Assembly (NCBI RefSeq): GCF_001483745.1
Contig: NZ_LQBL01000011.1
Coordinates: 62,001-126,000, forward strand
Direction of reading: 5' to 3'
Length of the DNA stretch: 64,000 nt
DNA from: Serinicoccus chungangensis
Lineage (GTDB): Bacteria > Actinomycetota > Actinomycetes > Actinomycetales > Dermatophilaceae
Shown here: positions 1-7,901 of the stretch, piece by piece
Layout of the letters: each line of letters starts with the position of its first letter
Position numbering within the stretch: position 1 is the stretch's first letter
The notes under the pieces: model-generated
The model's input: only the letters and a program-made list of their open reading frames with translations
What the model was told of the DNA's origin: nothing
Database searches by the model: none
Made by a program: the position numbers and the translations under genes

Positions 1-634
1 ACTCGACGACCTGGCCGGCGCGGATGATCGAGACGCGGTCGCACAGGTGCTCCACCTCGGAGAGGATGTGGCTGGAGAGCAGCACGGTGCGACCCCGCCC
101 GCGCTCCTCGGAGATGACCGCGCGGAACTGCGCCTCCATGAGCGGGTCGAGCCCGCTGGTCGGCTCGTCCAGCAGCAGCAGCTCGACGTCCGAGGCCAGG
201 GCCGCGACGAGCGCGACCTTCTGCCGGTTGCCCTTGGAGTAGGTCGTGCCCTTCTTGGTGGGGTCGAGGTCGAAGCGCTCCAGCAGCGCCGCGCGGCGCG
301 CCGGGTCGGTGCCCCCGCGCAGCCGCCCGAGCAGGTCGATGACCTCCCCGCCGGTGAGGTTGGGCCACAGCGCCACGTCCCCGGGGACGTAGGCCAGCCG
401 GCGGTGCAGGGCCGGGGCGTCCGCCCAGGGGTCGCCGCCCAGGAGCCGGGCGGTGCCGGAGTCGGCCCGCAGCAGCCCGAGCAGCACCCGGATGGTCGTC
501 GACTTGCCGGAGCCGTTCGGGCCGAGGAAGCCGTGCACCTCACCGGCCGCCACCTGCATCGACAGCCCGTCGAGGGCGGTGGTGCGCCCGAACCGCTTGG
601 TCACCCCCTGGAGCTCGATGGCGTTCGCGTCCAT
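1..634 (-). CDS. ABC transporter ATP-binding protein (C-terminus beyond the left edge)
   Basis: This is the nucleotide-binding subunit of an ABC transporter, probably an exporter or drug-resistance type. The visible 211 codons hold Walker A (GPNGSGKST, about residues 37-45), a Q-loop region read as [15 protein letters not shown], a divergent signature YSKGNRQKV in place of LSGGQ, Walker [14 protein letters not shown] and the H-loop [11 protein letters not shown]. The variant Q-loop and signature are typical of the CcmA-like ATPases that pair with a separate large permease in actinobacteria; that permease would lie to the left. The ATG at 632-634 is preceded by a TAGCGT hexamer six bases upstream, so the message is probably leaderless. 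The substrate cannot be told. The 3' end lies outside the window. Confidence 0.9.
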   Translation of the reverse strand, partial: MDANAIELQGVTKRFGRTTALDGLSMQVAAGEVHGFLGPNGSGKSTTIRVLLGLLRADSGTARLLGGDPWADAPALHRRLAYVPGDVALWPNLTGGEVIDLLGRLRGGTDPARRAALLERFDLDPTKKGTTYSKGNRQKVALVAALASDVELLLLDEPTSGLDPLMEAQFRAVISEERGRGRTVLLSSHILSEVEHLCDRVSIIRAGQVVE

Positions 635-640
635 GGGCGG

Positions 641-646
641 ACGCTA
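641..646 (-). promoter_or_regulatory. Probable -10 box of the ABC ATPase gene
   Basis: TAGCGT on the reverse strand lies six bases before the ATG. This is the usual placement for a leaderless actinobacterial transcript. Confidence 0.5.
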
Positions 647-714
647 CTCCTGCGGCACGGCCCGTGGGGAGGTCTCGGTCGGTCCGCCGCACGCGCGGGG
701 GCGCCGCCTGGCCC

Positions 715-720
715 TACAGT
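715..720 (+). promoter_or_regulatory. Probable -10 box of the NUDIX gene
   Basis: TACAGT followed by six bases and then GTG at 727. It decides the start choice and implies a leaderless mRNA. Confidence 0.5.
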
Positions 721-726
721 GGCCCG

Positions 727-1191
727 GTGGACATCGTGACCGAGGACGGGCCGAGCGCGAGCCAGTACCTCCCGCCGACCTACATCCGGGTGCTCGCCCT
801 CGCGCTCATCCGGCACCCGTCCTCCGGCGCCCTCTTCGTCACCGAGTACCTCGACCCCGCCCGTGGCGAGAGCCTGCACCGGCCGGCCGGTGGTGGCATC
901 GAGTTCGGGGAGACCGCCGAGCAGGCGCTGCGACGCGAGTTCCGGGAGGAGTTCGAGACCGAGATCGAGGTGGGTGAGCGGGTCGCCGTGCTGGAGAACA
1001 TCTTCGTCTTCAACGGCCGCCCGGGCCACGAGTGGGTGGTCCTGCACGACGCCCGCTTCCTCGACGACGCCATGCACGGGCCCGGCCCGCACCCGGTGCT
1101 CGACGCGCCCACCGACCTGGGGATCTGGCGGCCCCCCACCGGCACCGACCTGCCCCGCCTCGTCCCGGACGCCCTCGCCGACCTGGTCTGA
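727..1191 (+). CDS. NUDIX hydrolase
   Basis: A 154-residue NUDIX-fold pyrophosphohydrolase, which would cleave a nucleoside diphosphate linked to another group. The Nudix box is visible in the middle as GGGIEFGET, then the LRREFREEFE helix that supplies the metal-binding REXXEE glutamates. The closing segment (DLGIWRPPTGTDLPRLVPDAL) is short. The GTG at 727 was chosen because a -10 hexamer sits six bases upstream; a longer frame from 664 would read through that promoter. The gene stands alone and is followed two bases later by a hairpin made of two copies of the octamer common in this genome. The substrate cannot be predicted. Confidence 0.88.
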   Translation: MDIVTEDGPSASQYLPPTYIRVLALALIRHPSSGALFVTEYLDPARGESLHRPAGGGIEFGETAEQALRREFREEFETEIEVGERVAVLENIFVFNGRPGHEWVVLHDARFLDDAMHGPGPHPVLDAPTDLGIWRPPTGTDLPRLVPDALADLV

Positions 1192-1192
1192 G

Positions 1193-1213
1193 GGCATACC
1201 TGCGAGGTATGCC
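1193..1213 (+). terminator. Perfect 8-bp hairpin made of two inverted GGCATACC/GGTATGCC octamers
   Basis: GGCATACC, five bases TGCGA, then GGTATGCC. It begins two bases after the NUDIX stop codon. There is no T run, but stem, loop and position fit a terminator. Both arms are copies of the octamer scattered through the window. Confidence 0.5.
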
Positions 1214-1231
1214 GCTTCGCGCCCGGGGCGG

Positions 1232-1267
1232 ACCGGCTCAGGCGCGCACGTGAACGCCTGAGCCGGT
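1232..1267. repeat. 13-bp perfect inverted repeat with 10-base loop
   Basis: The arms 1232-1244 and 1255-1267 are exact reverse complements (ACCGGCTCAGGCG and its partner). The loop contains CACGTG. It lies between the NUDIX gene and the M13 peptidase gene. It could be a second terminator or a protein-binding site. Part of the loop is repeated 51 bases downstream. Confidence 0.55.
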
Positions 1268-1309
1268 GCGTCCGGGCGTGTCGTCGGCCGCAGCGTGCAC
1301 GTGAACGCC
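1246..1309 (+). repeat. Direct repeat GCACGTGAACGCC, two copies 51 bases apart
   Basis: Exact 13-base copies at 1246-1258 and 1297-1309, each flanked by GC-rich sequence that can pair. Both copies contain the CACGTG palindrome. They lie 135-200 bases upstream of the M13 peptidase start. No function is known to me. Confidence 0.5.
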
Positions 1310-1433
1310 ACGGCCGGTCGCGCGGGGCCGTCGCGGACGCAGGAGCGGGCGGGTCGGCGTCCAGGGCCGGGTCCGATCTCGACCCTTGACGCGGCGGAAG
1401 GCTGGCGGGTGCGCCGTCGACGGGCGCACGGCA

Positions 1434-1439
1434 TACCGT
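1434..1439 (+). promoter_or_regulatory. Probable -10 box of the M13 peptidase gene
   Basis: TACCGT ends six bases before the ATG at 1446, so transcription and translation probably start together. The box overlaps a GGCATACC octamer at 1430-1437. Confidence 0.5.
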
Positions 1440-1445
1440 GATCCC

Positions 1446-3428
1446 ATGAAGTCAGGCATCGACCGTGCAGGGATGAACACCGACGTGCGGCCCCAGGACG
1501 ATCTGTTCGGCCACGTCAACGGGGGGTGGCTCGCCTCGGCGACGATCCCGGAGGACCGTTCCCGCTACGGAGCCTTCGACCTCCTGCGGGAGAGCGCCGA
1601 GACCTCGGTCCGCGAGCTCATCGAGCAGGCCGCGCAGGCGCAGCCCGAGCTGGACTCCCCGGCCGGCAAGGTGGGGGCGCTCTACGCGAGCTTCATGGAC
1701 ACCGACCAGGTCGAGCGGGTCGGCCTGAGCCCCCTCGCCGACCCGCTGCGCCGGGTCGCGCAGGTCGAGGACGTCAGCGCCTTCGTCCGGCTGTCCGCGC
1801 AGCTGCAGCGGGAGGGCGTCGACGGGCTCACCCACCTCTGGGTGACCGCCGACGCCGGCGACCCCGAGAGCTACATCGTCTACCTGCACCAGGGCGGCAT
1901 CGGCCTGCCGGACGAGGCCTACTACACCGCCGAGGAGCACGCGACGGTGCGCGAGGCCTACCGCACCTACCTGGGCCGGCTCCTCGAGTTGGGGGCGCCC
2001 GCCCTCGCCGGGACCGGCCTGGACCAGGTGGTGGGCGAGGACGCCGTCGACCGGGTCTACGCGCTCGAGGAGCGCCTCGCCGCCGCCCACTGGGACCGGG
2101 TGGCCGCCCGCGACGCGGTGAGGAGCTACACCCGGCTCACCCGTGAGGAGCTCGCGCGGCTCACCCCTGGGATGGACTGGGACGCCTACGCCGACGGCCT
2201 GGGTGCGCCCGCGGGTGCGCTGGACGCCGTCGTCGCCCGACAGCCCGACGTGCTGGCCGCGCTGGGGGAGGCGCTGACCCAGGTACCGCTCGCCGACTGG
2301 CAGGCCTGGCTCGCCGTGCGCCTGCTCGACTCGCTCGCGCCCTACCTCACCGACGACCTCGTCGCGGCGCACTTCGACTTCCACGGCCGGGCCCTGTCGG
2401 GCACCCCGGCCAACAAGGAGCGGTGGAAGCGCGGGGTCGGCATCGTCGAGGCGCTGCTGGGCGAGGCCGCCGGCCAGCTCTACGTCGAGGCGCACTTCCC
2501 CCCGGCCGCCCGGGAGCGGATGACCGAGCTCGTCGCCAACGTCACCGAGGCCTTCCGCCGCCGCATCGACGAGCTGGAGTGGATGAGCCCGCAGACCCGG
2601 CAGCGCGCCGAGGAGAAGCTCGCGCTCTTCCGTCCCAAGATCGGTCACCCGGCGACCTTCCGCGACTACACGGCCTACGAGCTGGACCCCGGCGACCTCG
2701 TCGGCAACGTCCGCCGCGGCGCCGCGTTCGAGACCGCCCGCGAGCTGGCCAAGGTCGGCGGACCGATCGACCACGACGAGTGGCTCATGACCCCGCAGAC
2801 CGTCAACGCCTACTACCACCCGATGCTCAACGAGATCGTCTTCCCGGCCGCCATCCTGCAGCCGCCGTTCTTCGACGTCGACGCCGACGACGCCACCAAC
2901 TACGGCGGCATCGGGGCGGTCATCGCCCACGAGATCGGCCACGGCTTCGACGACCAGGGCAGCAGGTATGCCGGGGACGGCTCGCTCACCGACTGGTGGA
3001 CCGAGGCCGACCGGGAGGCCTTCGACGCCCGCAGCCGGCGGCTCGTCGAGCAGTTCGACGCCCTGTCCCCGCGCGACATCCCGGGCGGGACCGCGACGGT
3101 CAACGGCGGTCTCACCGTCGGTGAGAACATCGGTGACCTGTGCGGGCTGGAGCTGGCGCACCTCGCCTACACCATCGCCACCGAGGGCTCGGCCCCGGAG
3201 CTGGACGGCTGGACCGGCGACCAGCGCTTCTTCCTCGGGTGGGGCTCGGTATGGCGCACCGTGGCCCGCGAGGAGGAGGCCCGGCGGCTGCTCTCGATCG
3301 ACCCGCACGCCCCGGCCGACCTGCGGGCCAACACGGTGCGCAACGTCGACGCCTTCCACGAGGCCTTCGCCACCCAGGAGGGCGACGCGCTCTGGCTGGC
3401 CCCCGAGGACCGGGTGCGGATCTTCTAG
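1446..3428 (+). CDS. M13 family zinc metallopeptidase (PepO/neprilysin-like)
   Basis: A 660-residue M13 endopeptidase, the usual length for the family. The zinc site is complete: HEIGH at residues 495-499 and the downstream ENIGD motif (560-564) giving the third zinc ligand. The preceding NAYYHPMLNEIVFPA segment is the family's substrate-binding stretch. The N-terminal half (PEDRSRYGAFDLL onward) matches the M13 N-terminal domain. No signal peptide or membrane anchor is seen, so the enzyme is probably cytoplasmic and acts on peptides. The ATG at 1446 sits six bases after a -10 box; an upstream in-frame ATG at 1386 lies before that promoter and is unlikely to be used. The gene is monocistronic and converges on the acyltransferase gene. 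Confidence 0.95.
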   Translation: MKSGIDRAGMNTDVRPQDDLFGHVNGGWLASATIPEDRSRYGAFDLLRESAETSVRELIEQAAQAQPELDSPAGKVGALYASFMDTDQVERVGLSPLADPLRRVAQVEDVSAFVRLSAQLQREGVDGLTHLWVTADAGDPESYIVYLHQGGIGLPDEAYYTAEEHATVREAYRTYLGRLLELGAPALAGTGLDQVVGEDAVDRVYALEERLAAAHWDRVAARDAVRSYTRLTREELARLTPGMDWDAYADGLGAPAGALDAVVARQPDVLAALGEALTQVPLADWQAWLAVRLLDSLAPYLTDDLVAAHFDFHGRALSGTPANKERWKRGVGIVEALLGEAAGQLYVEAHFPPAARERMTELVANVTEAFRRRIDELEWMSPQTRQRAEEKLALFRPKIGHPATFRDYTAYELDPGDLVGNVRRGAAFETARELAKVGGPIDHDEWLMTPQTVNAYYHPMLNEIVFPAAILQPPFFDVDADDATNYGGIGAVIAHEIGHGFDDQGSRYAGDGSLTDWWTEADREAFDARSRRLVEQFDALSPRDIPGGTATVNGGLTVGENIGDLCGLELAHLAYTIATEGSAPELDGWTGDQRFFLGWGSVWRTVAREEEARRLLSIDPHAPADLRANTVRNVDAFHEAFATQEGDALWLAPEDRVRIF

Positions 3429-3468
3429 CCTCCGGCCGGGCCCTGGCCACCGGGCGGCGTCGGTCCGT

Positions 3469-5655
3469 CTATCGGTAGAGCTGGGGCGCGGCCTCGCGCA
3501 GCCGGGCGTCCAGGGCCGGCGCCAGGGTGCGCATGTAGGTCGCGGTGACGTGGCTGTGGTCGCTGTAGACCACGACGTCCCCCGCCACCGCCGGGCAGGT
3601 CCGGTCCGTGCAGATCTGGTCCACGACGTCGACGAAGGCGACATTGGGCGGTAGGTCGTCGCGGCCCAGGTAGGGCGCGGAGTCGCGGTATGCCGGGTCG
3701 CGCGGCATGGCGCAGGCCTGCGCCTCCTCCGGGTGCTCGGCCAGGCAGTCGGGCACGTCCTGCGGCATCCGCGCGGTGTCGCGCAGCCCGATGACGTCGA
3801 TCCCGCGCCGGTCCAGCTCGCGCCACACCTCGACGAAGCCGCGCGACACCTGCTCGGACCCGGGCTGGGTGGTCGACCCCAGGGTCACCACGGCGTCCGG
3901 GTCGAGCTCCTCGACGACCTCCAGGAAGCCGGAGTTCCAGGCGACGCAGCTGTCCGTCGGGGCGGCGTCGGTCCGCTGCGGGTAGGCGCCGGTGTTGGTG
4001 GTGAGGTGGCAGCCCGAGCGGCTGGCCACGACGAGGTTCCACCCCTGCTGCTGCGCCACGACCTCCAGCGCGGGCAGGAACTGGACGACGTGCGAGCCGC
4101 CGGTCACCACCAGGGTGTGCTCGGCGTCCGGGTCGGTGCCGGGGCAGACCAGCACCTCCGAGGCGGCCTCGGTGTCCTCGAAGCCCTGGATGCACCCCTG
4201 GCGGTAGACGTCGGCGTTGTCCTGCGGTGCCGCGGCCAGCGCGGGGACGGGCGTGGCACCAGAGTTGCCGAACCCGGGCTCGTCGAGCGCCGCTGCACCG
4301 GGGTGGGCGGGGGAGTCCTGGGCCGCCTGCGCCAGGGCGGCCTCCCGTTCGCGCACCAGGGCCGCCGTCCAGGTGCCCACGAGGCCCGCTGCGAGCGCGA
4401 CCACCAGGGCACCGACGGCGACGACGCGCCACGGCCGGCGCATCGGCGCGGCGGTGACCGGGCGCTCCACGAGGGTGTGCGTCAGCTGCGCCAGCACCAC
4501 CGAGGCGGCGATGACCAGCGCCCCGCCGGCGAGGCCGAGGCGCTCCTGGCCGGTGACCACGAGGGTGTAGACGACGATCGGCCAGTGCCACAGGAAGAGC
4601 GGGTAGGCGATGTCGCCGACCCAGCCCAGCAGCCTCCCGGACAACCAGTGGTCGGCCCCCCACCGGCTGCCCGTGGTCCCCGCCGCCATGACGAGGGCGA
4701 AGCCGCCCACCGGCCACAGCGCCCACGGGCCCGGGAAGAGCGCCCCGCCGTCGAGGACCAGTCCCGAGCTGGCGACCAGGCCGACCCCGGCCCACCCCAG
4801 CAGCAGTCGCAGGGCGCGCGGCAACCGGGCGTCGAGCGCCAGCAGCGCCACCACCCCGCCCAGCGCCGGCTCCCACAGGCGGGCGCCGGTGTGCAGGTAG
4901 GCCACCTGCTGGTCAGCGTGGTGCAGCCACGCGGCATACCCGAAGGACGCCACGGCGACCGCGCCGACGGCACCCAGCAGCACCCACCGGACCCCGCCCC
5001 GCACCGCCCGCGCGGCGAGGACGGCGAGCACCACGACCACCGGCCACAGGAGGTAGAACTGCCCCTGCACCGACATCGACCAGAAGTGCTGCAGCGGGCT
5101 CGTCGAGGCGCCGGCCGCGCCGTAGCCGAGCTGGGAGGCGATGAGCTCCCAGTTCTCGGTGTAGGTCAGGCTCGCGCGCACCTCCCGGCCCAGCTGCACC
5201 CAGCGGGTCTCCGGCAGCAGGAGCCGGCCGGCGACCCACGTCGCCGCGAGCACGAGCACGGCTGCGGGCAGCAGCCGTCGGGCGATCCGCCCGAGGTAGC
5301 GGCCGAGGTCGACCCCTCCGCCGGTGCGCACCGCCTCACGGGCCAGCATGCCGGTGAAGAGGAAGCCGGAGATGGCGAGAAAGACGTCGATGCCACCGGA
5401 GACCCGGCCGTCGCCGAAGACGTGGAAGAGCACGACCAGCGCGATGGCCAGGCCGCGCAGCCCGTGCAGCTCCGGGCGGTGGCGCGCCGCCAGGGACGGG
5501 TGGTCGGCCGGGCCGGCGCCCTCGGCGCCCGTCCCGGCGCCACGGTCGCCCGTCCGCGACCGGGAGCCGTCCGGTGCCCGGTCCGCGGACGCGCGGGTCG
5601 CGCCGTCCTCGACGCGGGGGCGGCCCGTCCGGTCGGCGGTGCGGCTGGGGCTCAC
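3469..5655 (-). CDS. Acyltransferase family membrane protein with C-terminal SGNH domain (OafA-like)
   Basis: A 728-residue membrane O-acyltransferase. After a charged, disordered N-terminus of about 55 residues comes the acyltransferase-3 domain (RPELHGLRGLAIALVVLFHVF, with the active-site histidine, then GGIDVFLAISGFLFTG) with about ten membrane helices. An extracytoplasmic SGNH hydrolase-like domain follows, with GGSH in block I and DHSHVT near the end. The family transfers acetyl or other acyl groups to cell-wall or surface polysaccharide. The start is GTG at 5655, whose last two bases overlap the TGA of the upstream helicase-associated gene (GTGA), implying coupled translation; longer frames upstream lie inside that gene. 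The acceptor sugar is unknown. Confidence 0.9.
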   Translation of the reverse strand: MSPSRTADRTGRPRVEDGATRASADRAPDGSRSRTGDRGAGTGAEGAGPADHPSLAARHRPELHGLRGLAIALVVLFHVFGDGRVSGGIDVFLAISGFLFTGMLAREAVRTGGGVDLGRYLGRIARRLLPAAVLVLAATWVAGRLLLPETRWVQLGREVRASLTYTENWELIASQLGYGAAGASTSPLQHFWSMSVQGQFYLLWPVVVVLAVLAARAVRGGVRWVLLGAVGAVAVASFGYAAWLHHADQQVAYLHTGARLWEPALGGVVALLALDARLPRALRLLLGWAGVGLVASSGLVLDGGALFPGPWALWPVGGFALVMAAGTTGSRWGADHWLSGRLLGWVGDIAYPLFLWHWPIVVYTLVVTGQERLGLAGGALVIAASVVLAQLTHTLVERPVTAAPMRRPWRVVAVGALVVALAAGLVGTWTAALVREREAALAQAAQDSPAHPGAAALDEPGFGNSGATPVPALAAAPQDNADVYRQGCIQGFEDTEAASEVLVCPGTDPDAEHTLVVTGGSHVVQFLPALEVVAQQQGWNLVVASRSGCHLTTNTGAYPQRTDAAPTDSCVAWNSGFLEVVEELDPDAVVTLGSTTQPGSEQVSRGFVEVWRELDRRGIDVIGLRDTARMPQDVPDCLAEHPEEAQACAMPRDPAYRDSAPYLGRDDLPPNVAFVDVVDQICTDRTCPAVAGDVVVYSDHSHVTATYMRTLAPALDARLREAAPQLYR

Positions 5656-7901
5656 TGCGCCGGGCTCACCCTCGTGATCCGGTGCAGCAGGAAGGTACGG
5701 GTGACGTCGGCGTCGCCCACGCTCGCCCGCAGCCGGCCGCCCTCGACCGTCAGCGGCCGCACGAGGTGGGTGGCGACCCCGCCCGCGTCGTCGGCATACC
5801 CGATCCACAGGGCCTGGCCGTCGACCGCGGCCTCGCGCACGGTGGCGCTCACCACGACCGGGTCGGTGCTGGCGTCGGCACCTCCGTCACCGCCGCCGGC
5901 CGCGGCGGACGCGTCGCCCCGGCGCACCACCCCGACGACCTGCCGGGCGACCGTCTCGTCGACGCCGCTGACCCGCACGGCCGGGGTGGTGGTCCGGGGC
6001 GCGCGGTGACGCTGCACCGCGAGGGCGAGACCGCCGTCGGCGCCGTCCGCGACCGGGCCGTACTGCTCCTCGCGCAGCAGGTCCATGACCGTGGGTGCGG
6101 CCACCGGCGAGAGGAGCACCGTCGGCGCGACCCGGCGCCACTGCAGCATGCCGAGGGCGCGGTCGTGCTCGATGCGGTCCAGCAGGGCGGCGTCGTCGCA
6201 GCGCAGGTAGGCCGCGCACGCCCCGACCCGGGCCACCCCGTGGCGGCGGGCGACGTCGCGCACGAGGTAGTCCAGCGGCTGCGGCACCCCGGTCCGCGAC
6301 ACGGCGGCCAGCTCCTCGAGCACCCGGTCCGCGGTCCAGCCGAGGTCGAGGGCGCGGCGCACGCTCTGCTCGCCGAAGCGGTGCACCGTCGCGCCGCCGC
6401 GGGACTCGACGTCGCTCACGAGGCGCAGCAGCGTGCGGGCGGGGCCGTCGAGCCGGCCGGGCGCGATGGCGGTGAGGTCGGCCTGCAGCAGCACGTGGTC
6501 CACCGCCGGCGGCACCAGGGGCTCCATGAGGTCGTCCGCGGGGTCGCCGGCCACGACCGCGCGCCCCGGCGTCGACAGGGCACCGCGACCGGTCAGGCCC
6601 GCCCACTCGGCCTCGCGCAGCGCCGTGTCCGGACCGACCCCGTGGTCGCCGGTGGACCGCGCCGAGCGCAGCGGGTGGCGCCAGCGCAGCAGCTCGGCCA
6701 GCGGCTCCGGTGCGCCGACCGCGCCCGCCGGGAGGCTCGCCAGGGCGCGCAGGGTGTCGTGCCGGCGCTGCCGCGCCAGGGGGTATGACGTCGCGGTCGA
6801 CAGCACGTTCACCCGCCCGCCGTCGGTGGTCCCGACGAGGCCGGGCGCCGCCGAGGTGGTCCACCACGCCCGTGCGAGCGCCGCCCAGCGCGCCCCGGCG
6901 GGCTCGTCGAGCCAGTCGTCGGCCAGCGTGGTCGGCGCCCACACGGCAGAGCCCTCCCCGGCGGCCTGGCGCCGGCCGTCGTCGACGGCGACCAGCCCCG
7001 CCGCGTGCGCCGTCTCCAGCAGCCAGGCGACCTCCTCCGTGCTGGTCTCCAGGTGCGCGGACAGCCGGGTGAGGTCACGCACCGCCAGGCCGCCCGAGCG
7101 CAGCACCCGCGGCGGGCGGGCGCCCCACTCCTCGACCACCTCGGTCACCAGCACGACGAGTTCGGCGGCGCGGCCGCCCGCGGCGGCGTCCACGACCTCC
7201 TGGTCCAGCGTGGTGTGCTCCACGGCCGGCGCCTCGACGGCCGGGTGCCGGTGCAGCCGGCCGCCCCGCAGGGCGAGCGCCACCTGGCGGGGGAGCACGA
7301 CGTGGCCCTCGTCCTCGCGCTGGAGCAGGCCGGCCTCGACGAGCTCCTGCGCGGCCAGCGACACCGGTGAGGCCTCGCCCGCCGCCGGCACCGCCGCCAC
7401 CGCGCCGCGCGCCGGGCCCCAGGTCAGGGCCTCGAGCAGGCTGCGGTGGCGCGGCTGCAGCCCGGCGAGGGCGGTCTCGAGCTGCGCGCCCACCGGGACC
7501 CCGGTCCCCACCGGCCCCAGCCCACCGGGGACGCCGACGACGTCCGCGACGGCCCGGGCGGGCCGCATACCCTCCGGTGAGCGCCAGCACAGGGCCAGCG
7601 CGTGCAGGTCCTCGACGAGCTCCGCCGCCCGCCCCTCGTCGGTGCCGAGCAGCGCGGCGACGGCCCCGACCGAGGCCGGCGAGGCGACGATCATCGCCTC
7701 CAGCGCCTGCAGGTGCGCGAGGTCCAGGCCCTCCAGCGCCCGCTGCACGCTGGCCCGGGTGGTGGCGCGCCCGGTGAGGGCGGTCACGTCGGCCGGGGCG
7801 GGACGCGCCAGGTCCGGCCGGGCCTGCAGCAGCCGGGCGAGCTCGTCGTCGGTCCGGCCCCGCAGGTCGTCGGCGAGCGAACGGACGGGCGGCTCAGTCA
7901 A
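5652..7901 (-). CDS. Helicase-associated domain protein with C-terminal WYL domain
   Basis: A 749-residue protein of the actinobacterial helicase-associated family. The N-terminal part is rich in short helices (repeated ARLLQARPDLARP-like and LEALTWGP-like segments) typical of winged-helix arrays. The region around residues 470-620 (LQADLTAIAPGRLDGPARTLL to LREEQYGPV) resembles the helicase C-terminal/XPB-type accessory domain, and the last 70 residues (ALWIGYADDAGGVATHLVRPL) look like a WYL domain, which often binds a ligand or nucleic acid. No helicase Walker motifs are present. The start is a TTG at 7901 overlapping the stop of the FGGY kinase gene by eight bases, with a GAGG about seven bases upstream. 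It couples to the acyltransferase downstream. Its role is probably DNA-related, but unproven. Confidence 0.8.
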   Translation of the reverse strand: MTEPPVRSLADDLRGRTDDELARLLQARPDLARPAPADVTALTGRATTRASVQRALEGLDLAHLQALEAMIVASPASVGAVAALLGTDEGRAAELVEDLHALALCWRSPEGMRPARAVADVVGVPGGLGPVGTGVPVGAQLETALAGLQPRHRSLLEALTWGPARGAVAAVPAAGEASPVSLAAQELVEAGLLQREDEGHVVLPRQVALALRGGRLHRHPAVEAPAVEHTTLDQEVVDAAAGGRAAELVVLVTEVVEEWGARPPRVLRSGGLAVRDLTRLSAHLETSTEEVAWLLETAHAAGLVAVDDGRRQAAGEGSAVWAPTTLADDWLDEPAGARWAALARAWWTTSAAPGLVGTTDGGRVNVLSTATSYPLARQRRHDTLRALASLPAGAVGAPEPLAELLRWRHPLRSARSTGDHGVGPDTALREAEWAGLTGRGALSTPGRAVVAGDPADDLMEPLVPPAVDHVLLQADLTAIAPGRLDGPARTLLRLVSDVESRGGATVHRFGEQSVRRALDLGWTADRVLEELAAVSRTGVPQPLDYLVRDVARRHGVARVGACAAYLRCDDAALLDRIEHDRALGMLQWRRVAPTVLLSPVAAPTVMDLLREEQYGPVADGADGGLALAVQRHRAPRTTTPAVRVSGVDETVARQVVGVVRRGDASAAAGGGDGGADASTDPVVVSATVREAAVDGQALWIGYADDAGGVATHLVRPLTVEGGRLRASVGDADVTRTFLLHRITRVSPAQ

